From positions 124,001 to 188,000 of the forward strand of contig JAVJQK010000007.1 of NCBI GenBank assembly GCA_040218145.1: a stretch of 64,000 nucleotides of DNA, read 5' to 3'. This document shows, one piece after another, positions 52,701 to 61,441 of the stretch. Source of the DNA: Sandaracinaceae bacterium (GTDB lineage Bacteria > Myxococcota_A > Polyangia > Polyangiales > Sandaracinaceae). Numbering within the stretch: the stretch's first letter is position 1; each line of letters opens with the position of its first letter. Under the pieces are notes generated by a model, which was not told the DNA's origin, did no database searches, and saw only the letters and a list, made by a program, of their open reading frames with translations. The position numbers and the translations under genes were made by a program.

Positions 52701-55700
52701 CCGGGTCACCAGGATGTCGAGGGCGCGCCGGTCCGCGCTGACGATGCACGCGCCCGGGCCGTTGTCGGCCGCGATGGCGGCGTAGCCCGACAGACCCACG
52801 AGGAGCGGACGCACACGCGCCTCGTCGGCGCGGATGGAGATCATGCGACCCGGGTCTTCGCGCTCGAGCGCGAGCACGGCCAGCGTGCGCTCCCAGACGG
52901 CGCGCAAGCCGTCGCGCACCGAGAGGCTCCGCGCCACGACGAGCGCCGACAGCTCGCCCGCGCTCTGGCCCACCAGGGCGAACGGCGAGAGCCCGCGTTC
53001 GGCGAGCATCCGGTGCAGCGCGACGTTGATGGCCATCACCGCGCAGTGGATGTCCTCGTCGTTTTGCGCCCACGCGTCCGGCGCGTCGGTCCAGATGGAC
53101 CCGGTGAGGCGACGCCCCGTCATCTCGTGGTAGGCGTCGTCGTACTCCTCGATGAGGGCCCGGAAGACGGGCTCCGCCGCCGCGAGCGCGCGGCCCATGT
53201 TGGCGTACTGCGAGCCCTGCCCCGGGAAGGTCGCGACGACCGGGGCGCCCGCCTGCGCGACGTAGACCCCCTGCGCGTGAAGGAACCCGAACCCCGCGCC
53301 ACGCTGGGCCGCGTCGGAGAGCATGGCCACGCGGCGCGCCAGCGCGTCGGCCGACGGGGCGACGATGGCCGCGCGCAGCGGGCCCCCGCCCCGGGGCGCG
53401 GCGAGGGCCTCGGCGCCTCCCTCCGCGAAGCCGCGCGCGAGGGCCTCGAAGTGGCGGACCAGCTCCTCGGGCGTCGCGCCGGACGCGCGCGCCACGGCGG
53501 GCAGCCGGCTCGGCGCGTCGGTGCGCAGGGCGACCGGCGCCGCGTCCCCCGGCGCCGCGTCCGGCTCGATGGCCAGCTGACCCGCGGCGCGCTCCCGATG
53601 CTCTTCGACGATCACGTGCATGTTCGCGCCGCCGACCCCGAACGAGCTGACCCCCGCTCGCCGGAGCCCGCCCGGCGGGCGGTCCCAGCGGGTCATCTCT
53701 CGCACCACGGCGATGCGGCCGCCCGCGAAGTCGATCTTCGGGTTGGGCGCGGCGACCTTGAGCGACGCGGGGATCACCCCGTCCCGTACGGCGAGCGTCG
53801 CCTTGACGAGCCCCGGCACGCCCGCCGCCGCGTTCAGGTGGCCGATGTTCGACTTCACCGATCCGATGCGGAGCGGCGCCTCGCGCGGCGCCCCGTGCGC
53901 GTCGCTGGCGAACGCCTCGGCGCAGGCGTTGGCCTCGACCACGTCTCCGAGCGCCGTGCCCGTGCCGTGACACTCCACGTAGCCGATGTCCGCGCCGGCC
54001 AGCTGCGCCTCGGCGAGCGCCTGGCGCATCGAGGCGGCCTCGCCCTCCTGCGTCGGCGCGAGCACCGACCGGCCCTTGCCGTCGCTCGACCCGCTGACGG
54101 AGCGGATCACCGCGTGCACGCGCTGCCCGTCGCGGAGCGCGTCGTCGAGGCGCCGCAGCACGAAGACGCCGCCGCCCTCGCCGGGGATGAAGCCATCGGC
54201 CGCCGCGTCGAAGGGCGTGCTCCCGGTGGCGCTCAGCGCGTTGAAGCGACACGCCCCGACGAAGAACTCCGGCTGCATGTCCGCCCACACCCCGCCGGTG
54301 AGCGCCCAGTCCGCGGTGCGGTGCCGGAGCGCCTGCACGGCCGCGTGCACGGCCGCGTGGGTGGAGGCGCAGGCGGCGTCGACCACGAAGTGCGCGCCCT
54401 TCAGATCGAAGCGCCTCGCGATCCGCCCCGCGTTCAGGCTGCCGAGGTAGCCCGTCAGCGTGTCTTCCGTGAGCGGGGGCAGCCCCTCGTTGAAGCGCGC
54501 CGCGGCCGCGGCCGAGATCCGCGCGACCTCCTCGGGCCGAGCGCCCTGCTCGACGAGCGCCTCTTCGAGCTCCGCGCGGACCTCGCGGAAGTTGACCCGC
54601 ACGTCGGCCAGGAACTTCTTCCCCTGGTAGGGGAGGAAGGCCAGCATGACGGCGACCTTCTCCCGCGCACCCCAGTCGTCGACGTCCACGCCCGCGTCGG
54701 CGAGCGCCTCCTCCGCCGCGCGGAGACAGACCAGGTGCCCGGGGTCGAGCGTCTCGAGGGCGCTGGGCGGGATCCCCCACGCCGGGTCGAGCTCGGGGAA
54801 GCGGTCCAGGAAGCAGCCGAGCCGGGTGTAGCTCTTGTCATCCGCCCCCCCGCCCGGCGCGTAGTGCGCCTCGACGTCCCAGCGCTCCTCGGGCACCTCG
54901 CGCGTGGCGTCATAGCCCTCGAGGAGGCGCTGCCAGAAGGAGGGCACGTCGTCCGCGCCGGGGAAGAGCCCACCCATGCCGACGATGGCGATGGGCTCGA
55001 GGGCGGGCGTCGGGCGGCGCCGGGGCGAGGTCGACGCCCGTTTGCCGGGCGCGTGGAGAGACGGATCGAAGCGCTCGAGCACCGCGTGGTAGTCGACCCC
55101 GCCGAAGCTGAACGCGCTGACGCCGGCCCGCAGCGGGCCCGGCCCCTCGAGCGGCACGTTCTCGCGCGGGACCTCGAAGCCGCTCGCGGCCAGGGCCTCG
55201 CTCCCGGTCTCGAAGCCCACCTGCGCCGGCAGGACGCGGTGCTTCAGCGCGAGCGCGGCCCGCAGGAGGCCGACCGCCCCCGCCGCACCCCGCAGGTGAC
55301 CGAGCGCGGCCTTGCCGCTCGTGACCCAGGCGCCGCGGGGCGCGAGCTGGCTGAGGGCCAGCAGCTCGCTTCGATCCCCGACCACGGTGCCCGTGGCGTG
55401 GCACTCCACGAAGCGGAGCGTCTTCGGGTCGATCCCCGCGTCGTCGTAGGCGCGCCGCATCGCGAGGGCCTGGCCGTCCGGATCGGGGGCGAGGAGCGAG
55501 CGCGAGCGTCCGTCGGAGGCGCCGCCGACCCCGCGGACCACGGCCCAGACCTCGTCGTCGTCGCGGAGGGCGTCCTCGAGCCGCTTGAGCGCGAACATCG
55601 CCACGCCCTCGCCGAGCAGCGTGCCCTGCGCGCGCGCGTCGAACGGGTTGACGTCCCCGGCCGAGAGGCCGCCCAGGCGGCTGAACGCGATCAGCTCGAG

Positions 55701-56417
55701 CGGCGTCAACAGCTCGCTCGCGCCCCCCACGAGCGCGAGGTCCAGCGTCCCGTCCCGGAGCGCGCGCACCCCGACCTCGAGCGCCGCGAGCGCCGACGCG
55801 AAGCCAGCGTCGACGGCGTAGTGCAGGCCGCGGAGATCGTAGATCATCGACAGGCGCCCGCCCGCCACCGAGGAGGGGGTGTTGACGATCGTGTCGTCCG
55901 TCACCGGACCGAGGCGCGCGTCGAGCCTCGCGCGGACCGTCTCCACGAGCCCGAGGTCTCGCCCGCCGGCGCTCAGCGCCGCGCGCAGCGCCTCCTCGAT
56001 CTGCGGCATGCGAATTCGGAGCGCCGCGTCGCGCTGCCACCCGAACCCGGTGGCGCCCACGAACACGCCCGCGCGCTCCTTGGGCAGGACCCTCACCGCG
56101 TCGAGCGCCTGGGCCCCCGCGTCGACGGTCATGAACGCGAGCGGGTTGACGGTCTCGACGTCCTTGGGCGGGACGCGGAAGCGCCGCCAGTCGAAGGCCC
56201 ATCCATCCACGCGCGCGCCGACGATGCTCCGAGACCTTTCGGTGTCGCTTCCCCCGAGATCGTGGTAGCGCTCCCACGCGTACGGCCCGCCGTTCAGGGT
56301 GCGGAGCGCGCGATGACCAGCCAGCGTGTTCTTCCAGAAGCTGTCTACGCGGAAGGCATCCGGTAGAACGCAACCGACACCCACGATGGCAACGGCTCGA
56401 GGCTGTGACTCAGGCAA
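49764..56417 (-). CDS. PUFA/PKS-like synthase: KS-like, KS, AT, four ACPs, C-terminal DH-like region
   Basis: A 2217-residue megasynthase. KS-like domain 1 (5-455) has VDAGFASAL with Phe206 in place of Cys, though both His motifs remain. KS 2 (473-940) is active: VDAACAST (Cys683), ECHGTGT and IGHLNAAAG. The AT (~1055-1390) has GQGSQ, LVGQSAGE (Ser1152) and YHS (His1257). Four ACPs lie at ~1535-1915, each with a DLEADLGIDTVKQ-like core, where Thr1562, Thr1669, Thr1777 and Thr1875 occupy the phosphopantetheine site. The last ~270 residues are strand-rich and look like a hotdog/dehydratase remnant. TTG 56417 is the best start: no ATG or GTG lies between it and the divergent gene, and the KS fold begins seven residues later. 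It resembles PfaA but is rearranged. Confidence 0.92.
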   Translation of the reverse strand: MPESQPRAVAIVGVGCVLPDAFRVDSFWKNTLAGHRALRTLNGGPYAWERYHDLGGSDTERSRSIVGARVDGWAFDWRRFRVPPKDVETVNPLAFMTVDAGAQALDAVRVLPKERAGVFVGATGFGWQRDAALRIRMPQIEEALRAALSAGGRDLGLVETVRARLDARLGPVTDDTIVNTPSSVAGGRLSMIYDLRGLHYAVDAGFASALAALEVGVRALRDGTLDLALVGGASELLTPLELIAFSRLGGLSAGDVNPFDARAQGTLLGEGVAMFALKRLEDALRDDDEVWAVVRGVGGASDGRSRSLLAPDPDGQALAMRRAYDDAGIDPKTLRFVECHATGTVVGDRSELLALSQLAPRGAWVTSGKAALGHLRGAAGAVGLLRAALALKHRVLPAQVGFETGSEALAASGFEVPRENVPLEGPGPLRAGVSAFSFGGVDYHAVLERFDPSLHAPGKRASTSPRRRPTPALEPIAIVGMGGLFPGADDVPSFWQRLLEGYDATREVPEERWDVEAHYAPGGGADDKSYTRLGCFLDRFPELDPAWGIPPSALETLDPGHLVCLRAAEEALADAGVDVDDWGAREKVAVMLAFLPYQGKKFLADVRVNFREVRAELEEALVEQGARPEEVARISAAAAARFNEGLPPLTEDTLTGYLGSLNAGRIARRFDLKGAHFVVDAACASTHAAVHAAVQALRHRTADWALTGGVWADMQPEFFVGACRFNALSATGSTPFDAAADGFIPGEGGGVFVLRRLDDALRDGQRVHAVIRSVSGSSDGKGRSVLAPTQEGEAASMRQALAEAQLAGADIGYVECHGTGTALGDVVEANACAEAFASDAHGAPREAPLRIGSVKSNIGHLNAAAGVPGLVKATLAVRDGVIPASLKVAAPNPKIDFAGGRIAVVREMTRWDRPPGGLRRAGVSSFGVGGANMHVIVEEHRERAAGQLAIEPDAAPGDAAPVALRTDAPSRLPAVARASGATPEELVRHFEALARGFAEGGAEALAAPRGGGPLRAAIVAPSADALARRVAMLSDAAQRGAGFGFLHAQGVYVAQAGAPVVATFPGQGSQYANMGRALAAAEPVFRALIEEYDDAYHEMTGRRLTGSIWTDAPDAWAQNDEDIHCAVMAINVALHRMLAERGLSPFALVGQSAGELSALVVARSLSVRDGLRAVWERTLAVLALEREDPGRMISIRADEARVRPLLVGLSGYAAIAADNGPGACIVSADRRALDILVTRLADSGIEHSVLAVSHGYHSALIADAMPSYQAALATLRFQEPALPIWSTITGAPLSAVRPDAMPEHLARQFVEPVRLRAAIEGAWRADGRLFVECGPKWPLTTFTEAILEGRDHVAQATMHPKVGELESAARALACLDVHGHLTGWPGVRRKRASSGVMPVGTAPPTPEPSDTDAAPAREPEERALREATATVAELARVAGRSGPTPSREDLLRLLRGIRDLIDEALGEPEAEAVRLAVNAPVRFPSEAPTDRRPPVRAPSQRPARVDARARFVPSRPPPDDVAPMTARELEAKLREAFAGRTGYPTEMLEGELDLEADLGIDTVKQVAVLGELREALGLSLDPAFVPRDHPTLASLALYLEARMQANAVDAPTSGTRESVGAFPPNLSSAALAEKGLADRLRRAFSERTGYPVEMLEPGLDLEADLGIDTVKQVAVLSALREELGLPRDDTFELRRHPTLGALAHYFVGRVTDAARALRDVTSRPPRTRSSWPPSHTPGTLRADMRRRLVAAFARRTGYPEEMLESDLDLEADLGIDTVKQVAVLSEVRASIGLDVDETFELRVHPTLGHLVDYFVGRLGGTRRSPARRERRSSLPAAPSSEVGGLLRRAFAERTGYPEEMLGEDLELEADLGIDTVKQVAVLTQVRESLLLAPDLDFVLRDHRTLGDLTEYFRARLRGAAPPPSSLPPARPGPDWPATEIASATFTPRSEGTAPSPHDPSARVVSDGRLIELALGAASQQAPVALADLRLDHPALVPEAGRLTLKIEREERTEPRVRVCCEGTACLTWKIVDATGPNAPGLAPELVPVFEASPTGLNASALGEELGRPAPVSRGWAHAPRWDLVIGEHTLATEPWRRRAADMVELGLWHAALAWAHLLGVSHLVRRVARMRLDVVPEGGGALRVVAQVRPRSGGRALADAWLYLPDGRCVGVVEGIEGVAVGAPALDVRRGGESVARWQHLSRRLSGTILPGEDVGW

Positions 56418-56492
56418 ATCTGAACTCGGGTCGGATCCCGCACCGACCTTCCTCTCTACGAGGATAGCGGACTCCTTCCGACGGATGCGAAC

Positions 56493-57104
56493 ATGACCAC
56501 CATGAAATTCCGCCCTGCGATGCCCGAAGAGGTCGCGCTGCCGAAGCGCCGCGAGCTGTTGGCCGGAGACGAGACCCTCCGCGGCATCGTCTTCCAGTCC
56601 GTCGACCGCGCGATCGAGAAGGTCCTCGGCCCCGACGCCATGGCCGCCGCGAAGGAGGCCGCGGGCATCGGCGACCAGAAGCACGACGCGATGAGCAAGT
56701 ACCCGATGGCCGATTTCCTTCGCTACGAGGAGGAGGCGGCGAGGCTCATGGCGACGGCGGCGGGAGGGTTCGACGAGGCGGTGCACCGGATCGGGGCCAG
56801 CTCGGTCGACACCTTCTTCGACTCCATCGCGGGCAAGACCATGGCCCTGCTCGCCGGCAAGGACCCCACGCGCCTCCTCGGCGCGGCGCCCAATGGGTAC
56901 GGCCTGCTCGCCTCCTACGGTCAGCGGCGCTTCCGCCAGACGAGCGCGAACACCGGCGTGTTCGACTTCACCGGCGAGTACCTGGGCCCGGTCCACAACC
57001 TCGGCACCTTCGACACGGCGCTGAAGCTCGTGCACGGCGCGGACTGCACGATCGACCTCGACCAGAAGACCCCGCTCGACTTCTCGTTCAAGCTGACCTG
57101 GTAG
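56493..57104 (+). CDS. DUF2378 (TIGR02265) family protein
   Basis: A 203-residue soluble protein of the myxobacterial DUF2378 paralogous family. Characteristic parts are the YPMADFLRYEEEAARLM segment, the middle VDTFFDSIAGKTMALLAGKDPTRLL, then YGLLASYGQRRF, and a final beta hairpin ending LDFSFKLTW. The family is large in myxobacteria and its function is unknown. The start lies 75 bp from the TTG of the divergent megasynthase, so both share one promoter region. It may have a regulatory or carrier role for the cluster, which is guesswork. Confidence 0.82.
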   Translation: MTTMKFRPAMPEEVALPKRRELLAGDETLRGIVFQSVDRAIEKVLGPDAMAAAKEAAGIGDQKHDAMSKYPMADFLRYEEEAARLMATAAGGFDEAVHRIGASSVDTFFDSIAGKTMALLAGKDPTRLLGAAPNGYGLLASYGQRRFRQTSANTGVFDFTGEYLGPVHNLGTFDTALKLVHGADCTIDLDQKTPLDFSFKLTW

Positions 57105-57142
57105 CCCGCTCTCCTACATCTGTTCACACTCTCGCACTTTCT

Positions 57143-57172
57143 TTGACGCGGAGTGCTCCTGTCTCCTACATG
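57143..57172 (+). promoter_or_regulatory. Candidate sigma-70 promoter for the SPOR gene
   Basis: TTGACG (57143-57148) and TACATG (57167-57172) with an 18-bp spacer, 35 bp before the ATG; the -35 is good and the -10 poor. A 12-bp direct repeat CTCCTACATSTG occurs at 57111 and again at 57163 overlapping the -10, as a possible regulator site. AAGGGAG seven bases before the ATG is the ribosome binding site. Confidence 0.35.
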
Positions 57173-57206
57173 TGGGATAGGTAGCACAACGTAAGGGAGT
57201 GTACGG

Positions 57207-57986
57207 ATGGACAGTGCGATGCGGGATCTGGAGCAGATCCGAGAGCGCGAGGACGAGGGCGGGGGGCGGCCCCTGGCTCTGGTGGCGTTGCTCATCGGCG
57301 TGACGGTCGCGCTCGTGTTCGCGATGGGCAGCGTCGTGGGCTGGTCCAGCGAGGAGCAGGTCGCGGAAGACGATCCGCTGGCCCGCCTCGACCGCGCCGC
57401 GGGGCTGGCGCCCGTCGCCGACGCCGAGGAGGAGCCGCTGCCCGACGTGGACCGGACCGGCCTGCGCTTCCCCGACGCGCTCGGCCCGACCGACGATCGG
57501 CCGGAGCTGGCGGCGGTGGTCGCGGCGGCGGCGGCGGAGCTGGCCCACCCCGATCCCCTCGAGCACCTCCCGCCCATGCGGACCCACATCCAGCAGGCGC
57601 TGCCAGCGGCGCTCCCCGCGGCCTCCCTCGCGGCGACCGGCAGCGAGGCGCTCGCGCGCAGCGCGGCGACCGACCCGCTCGTCGCGTCGGCTCTGCCTGC
57701 GGCGTCGGCCGATCCCGCGCCCGTCGGTCACGACGGCGAGTACACGGTCCAGGTCATCAGCTACGACTCGCCCGAAGGCGCGGAGGCGTTCGCCGCCGGC
57801 CTGCGGTCTCGCGGTCACCGCGCGTTCGTGATCAGCGCCGACGTCGAGGGGCGCGGCACGATGTGGCGGGTCCGCATCGGCCCCTTCGAGACCATGCGCG
57901 AGGCGCGCGCCTACCGTCGCCAGTTCGAGGAGACGGAGCGCATGAACACGCTCGTGGTCCGGCGCCGCGCGCCCGACGAGAGCTGA
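57207..57986 (+). CDS. Membrane-anchored SPOR-domain protein
   Basis: A 259-residue bitopic protein: a short charged cytosolic N-terminus, one transmembrane helix (about 24-45, LALVALLIGVTVALVFAMGSVVGW), a ~130-residue Ala/Pro-rich periplasmic linker, and a C-terminal SPOR domain (about 180-255: YTVQVISYDSPEGAEAFAAGLRSRGHRAFVI, then WRVRIGPFETMREARAYRRQF). SPOR domains bind denuded septal peptidoglycan, so the protein is probably part of the division or cell-wall machinery. AAGGGAG lies seven bases before the ATG. The PilT-family gene starts 99 bp downstream. Confidence 0.9.
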   Translation: MDSAMRDLEQIREREDEGGGRPLALVALLIGVTVALVFAMGSVVGWSSEEQVAEDDPLARLDRAAGLAPVADAEEEPLPDVDRTGLRFPDALGPTDDRPELAAVVAAAAAELAHPDPLEHLPPMRTHIQQALPAALPAASLAATGSEALARSAATDPLVASALPAASADPAPVGHDGEYTVQVISYDSPEGAEAFAAGLRSRGHRAFVISADVEGRGTMWRVRIGPFETMREARAYRRQFEETERMNTLVVRRRAPDES

Positions 57987-58085
57987 GCGAGCGCGCGCGC
58001 TCATCTCGGACGCGCAGGAGGACGCGGAGGAGGCCACGTGCCTTCTCCGCGTCTCTGCGTTCGGGGACTGATAGAATCCGACGCG

Positions 58086-59126
58086 ATGGAAGAGTCGGCC
58101 CTTCACGCCCTGCTCAAGAAGGGGCAGCAGTATTCGGCCAGCGACATCTTGCTCAAGGTCGGCCAGCCGCCCGCCTTCCGCGTCGGTGGCTCGCTGCACT
58201 ACCTCCAGGGCGAGAAGCTCCGCCCCGATCAGACCAAAGATCTCGCGCGCATCGTCCTGGCGAGCTCGCCCTTCACCGGCACGCTCGACGACTTGCAGCA
58301 GTACGACACCGCGTACTCGGTGCCCGGCGTCGGGCGCTACCGCGCCAACGTCTACCGGCAGCGCGGCACGTTCGCGCTCGCGCTGCGCGCGATCCCGCTC
58401 AAGATCCCCGTCTTCGACGAGCTGCGCCTCCCGCCGGTGGCGAAGAAGCTGGCCGAGATCGAGCGCGGCATGATCCTCGTGTGCGGCGCGGCCGGCAACG
58501 GCAAGTCCAGCACTCTCGCCGCGATGATCGGCCACATCAACGAGCAGCGCCGCTCCCACGTGGTCACCATCGAAGACCCGATCGAGTTCATCCACCAGGA
58601 CGGCAACAGCCTCATCTCACAGCGAGAGGTGGGCATCGACACCGGCGACTTCGCCACCGCCCTGCGCGCCGCGCTCCGGCAGTCTCCCGACGTGATCCTG
58701 GTCGGCGAGATCCGGGACGAGGAGACGATGGACATCGGGCTGAAGGCGGCCGAGACGGGGCACCTGCTGCTCTCGACGCTGCACACGCCGGACGTGAGCC
58801 GCACGGTCGGCCGCATCCTCGCGCTGGTCGGCGAGCGGGACGCGCAGGAGACGCGCGAGCGGCTGGCGGACAACCTCAAGGGCATCATCGCGCAGCGCCT
58901 GCTCCCGCGGGCCGACGGGCAGGGCCTCGTGCTCGCGGCGGAGATCCTGGTGGTGACGGGCACGGCGCGGGAGACGATTCGCAGGCCGGAGGGCAACGTG
59001 CCGCTGAAGGACGTGATGGAGCGCGGCCGTCACCCCTACGGCATGCAGACCTTCGAGATGCACCTGCGCGAGCTGGTCAAGGAGGGCCTCGTCGACGTCG
59101 AGGTCGCGCGGGCCGCGCTCGCCTGA
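58086..59126 (+). CDS. pilT: PilT-family twitching motility ATPase
   Basis: A 346-residue hexameric motor ATPase that powers type IV pilus retraction. N-terminal domain: SDILLKVGQPPAFRVGG. Catalytic domain: Walker A as GAAGNGKSST (the family usually has GPTGSGKST), an Asp box VTIEDPIEF, Walker B ILVGEIRDEETM, a His box LLLSTLHTPDVSRT, and AQRLLP near the C-terminus. The length is typical. ATG 58086 is chosen over 58038. No other pilus gene is in the window, as is common for pilT paralogues; PilU is the alternative assignment. Confidence 0.88.
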   Translation: MEESALHALLKKGQQYSASDILLKVGQPPAFRVGGSLHYLQGEKLRPDQTKDLARIVLASSPFTGTLDDLQQYDTAYSVPGVGRYRANVYRQRGTFALALRAIPLKIPVFDELRLPPVAKKLAEIERGMILVCGAAGNGKSSTLAAMIGHINEQRRSHVVTIEDPIEFIHQDGNSLISQREVGIDTGDFATALRAALRQSPDVILVGEIRDEETMDIGLKAAETGHLLLSTLHTPDVSRTVGRILALVGERDAQETRERLADNLKGIIAQRLLPRADGQGLVLAAEILVVTGTARETIRRPEGNVPLKDVMERGRHPYGMQTFEMHLRELVKEGLVDVEVARAALA

Positions 59127-59132
59127 GCGGGT

Positions 59133-60419
59133 CTACTCGGCGCTGGCCTGGGCGGCGCGGGTGGCGGCGGCCTGCTCGCGCGGGCGCTGCACGAGCCAGT
59201 AGCGCATCGCCTCGCGCGCCGCGTACGCGCCCTTGATGCGCCACCGCGGCTCGTTGACGACCAGCGCCGCGACGGCGATCTGCGGGTCGTCCACCGGGGC
59301 GAAGCCGACGAACCACGTGTAGCCCCGGTAGGGCTCGTCGTTCGCGAGGGTGCCGGTCTTGCCCGCCGCCTCGATGCCCGGGAGGAAGGCGTTGCCGCGC
59401 TGGTCGAAGAAGTAGCGGCGCGCGGTCCCGCGGCGCGTGGTCTCGACCATCATGCGACCCACCGCGCGGGCGGTCGCGCTCGGCACGACCTCGCGGAAGA
59501 TCTCGGGCTCGGCCTCGTAGCTGACCCGCCCCGCGCCGTCGATGACCTGATCGACCAGCGTCGCGCGCGGCATGCGGCCGTCGTTGGCGATGGTCGCGGC
59601 GATGAGCGCGCCGTGGAGCGGCGACATGTAGTTGTGCCAGAAGCCCGCCGCGGTGCGGGCCAGCTCCAGCCGGTCGCCGGGCACCTCGGTGGGGCTCACG
59701 CGGGTCGGCACGTCGAAGGGGAGCGCGTGGCCGAAGCCGAAGGCGTGCGCGTAGCGCTGGAGCGTGGGGGCGTCGAGGTGGCGATCGGCGAGCTTGCCGA
59801 AGACGCTGTTGATCGATCCGCCCATCGCCTCGGAGAGGCTCGCGCAGCGGCGGTCGCGGGACGGATCGTCGTCGAGGTTGTGGCCCATCAACCGGCTGGC
59901 GCCGCCGTGGTAGCAGACCGGCGCGTCGGGCTGGACGCCGGCGTCGATGAGCGCCGAGCCGGTCACGACCTTGAAGACGCTGGCCGTGGGCGGGCCCGGG
60001 TCCAGCACGAGATCGCCGGGATCGGCCTCCGCGCTCGAATGCGAGACGTAGGCGAGGACCCGGCCGCTCCGGGGATCGAGGGCCACGAGGGCGCCCCACG
60101 GCACGCCGTAGCTCGAGAAGACCTCGGCCGCGTGCGCCTGGAGCCCGGGATCGAGGGAGAGGATCGCGGTCGAGCCGTCGCTCAGGTCGGCGACCGTCAC
60201 GCCGTCCTCGACGCGGTGCTGGCGCGGGTCCAGCCCCGGAAAGGTCCGGCCGCGCGGGGGCGGCGGGCGCTGGGGCGTCCGGGAGGGCGCCGCCTCGGGC
60301 TCGACCCGGCGCGCGCGTGGGGCGTCCGCGCTGATCGGCCCGCTCAGGAAGCCGACCGCCGCCCCGATCAGAGCGACGGCGCCCGCCATGGAGAGGGTCC
60401 GCCTGGAGAGCCACCGCAT
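59133..60419 (-). CDS. Penicillin-binding protein, transpeptidase domain only
   Basis: A 428-residue membrane-anchored transpeptidase. One N-terminal helix (~10-29) and a Pro-rich linker lead into the penicillin-binding domain with all three motifs: SxxK in TASVFKVVTG (Ser147, Lys150), SxN in GGSINSVFG (Ser202, Asn204) and KTGT near residue 354. The PBP2/FtsI dimerisation domain is missing and the transpeptidase begins near residue 75, so it is shorter than class B PBPs of elongation or division. A cleaving carboxypeptidase role is less likely given the FtsI-like order. It is convergent with the PilT gene, seven bases apart. Confidence 0.87.
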   Translation of the reverse strand: MRWLSRRTLSMAGAVALIGAAVGFLSGPISADAPRARRVEPEAAPSRTPQRPPPPRGRTFPGLDPRQHRVEDGVTVADLSDGSTAILSLDPGLQAHAAEVFSSYGVPWGALVALDPRSGRVLAYVSHSSAEADPGDLVLDPGPPTASVFKVVTGSALIDAGVQPDAPVCYHGGASRLMGHNLDDDPSRDRRCASLSEAMGGSINSVFGKLADRHLDAPTLQRYAHAFGFGHALPFDVPTRVSPTEVPGDRLELARTAAGFWHNYMSPLHGALIAATIANDGRMPRATLVDQVIDGAGRVSYEAEPEIFREVVPSATARAVGRMMVETTRRGTARRYFFDQRGNAFLPGIEAAGKTGTLANDEPYRGYTWFVGFAPVDDPQIAVAALVVNEPRWRIKGAYAAREAMRYWLVQRPREQAAATRAAQASAE

Positions 60420-60523
60420 CGGGCCCGAAGCTACGGAGGGAGGATCGGCGGGTCAAAAAAGCGCACCGAGCCCCGCTCTTCTTTCGCTTCGGCCCGGGGT
60501 CGGTCACAATGGGAGCCACCCGC

Positions 60524-61423
60524 ATGGAAGACGAGCGGACGACCAACCCGAACAAGACGGTCGTCACCGTCATCACCAAGGCCCCCAACAAGAAGGGGGA
60601 TGACTCCCGCGAGGGCTGTTTGGTGATCATCTACGGTGACGATCTCGGACGTCGGGTGCCCCTGGGCACGGAGCCCACCGTGATCGGACGCTCGTCCAAG
60701 TGTGACGTGCAGCTCGACCAGGAGAGCGTGTCCCGCAACCACGCGCGCATCAGCCGCGAGCGGAACGGCTACGTGATCCGCGATCTCGGCTCGACGAACG
60801 GGACGTACGTCAACGACGAGCTGGTCGACGAGGTGGCGCTCCGGGACGGGGACCAGCTCAAGATCGGCCGCACGATCTTCAAGTTCATCGTCAGCGGCAA
60901 CATGGAGGCGCAGTACCACGAGGAGATCTACCGGCTGATGACGGTGGATGGCCTGACGGAGCTGCACAACAAGCGCTTCTTCAACGAGGCGCTCGAGCGC
61001 GAGGCCTCCCGCTCGCGCCGCTACGAGCGCGACTTCTCGCTCGTGATGTTCGACATCGACCACTTCAAGCGCATCAACGACACCTACGGTCACCTCGCGG
61101 GCGACTCGGTGCTGCGTCAGCTCGGCGCGCTCGTGCGCGCGCGGGTCCGCCGCGACGACGTCCCGGCCCGCACGGGCGGCGAGGAGTTCGGCGTCATCGT
61201 GCCGGAGGTCGCGCGCGAGGGCGCGATTCTCCTGGCCGAGAAGCTGCGCGCGTCGGTCGAGAGCGCCATCTTCCGCTTCGAGGGCACGCAGATCCCCGTC
61301 ACGGTGAGCATCGGCGTCGCGGCCTGGGGCCCGCAGGTCGAAGATCCGCAGGAGCTGGTCAAGGAGGCCGACGAGCGCCTCTACGACGCCAAGCGCGGCG
61401 GTCGCAACCGCGTCTGCGGCTGA
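60524..61423 (+). CDS. FHA-domain diguanylate cyclase
   Basis: A 299-residue protein that joins phosphopeptide recognition to cyclic-di-GMP synthesis. FHA domain ~32-122: VIGRSSKCDVQL, SRNHARI and LGSTNGTYVNDE. GGDEF domain ~132-298: LTELHNKRFFNEAL, FDIDHFKRINDTYGH, active site RTGGEEF (218-222), and an inhibitory I-site RxxD (209-212) five residues before it, so product inhibition is expected. The ATG at 60524 is preferred over 60509 because GGGAG lies eight bases upstream. It could read the output of the window's Ser/Thr kinase, but that is inference. Confidence 0.93.
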   Translation: MEDERTTNPNKTVVTVITKAPNKKGDDSREGCLVIIYGDDLGRRVPLGTEPTVIGRSSKCDVQLDQESVSRNHARISRERNGYVIRDLGSTNGTYVNDELVDEVALRDGDQLKIGRTIFKFIVSGNMEAQYHEEIYRLMTVDGLTELHNKRFFNEALEREASRSRRYERDFSLVMFDIDHFKRINDTYGHLAGDSVLRQLGALVRARVRRDDVPARTGGEEFGVIVPEVAREGAILLAEKLRASVESAIFRFEGTQIPVTVSIGVAAWGPQVEDPQELVKEADERLYDAKRGGRNRVCG

Positions 61424-61441
61424 GCTCAGCGCGGCTGGAGC

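Noticed and set aside
49818-56366. 2182-codon plus-strand open frame opposite the first synthase
   Set aside because: Same shadow effect; the minus strand carries intact KS, AT and ACP motifs.
44452-56417. Calling this a canonical omega-3 PUFA (pfaABCD) cluster
   Set aside because: No PfaD enoyl reductase or PfaB is present and the domain order differs, so EPA/DHA production cannot be claimed.
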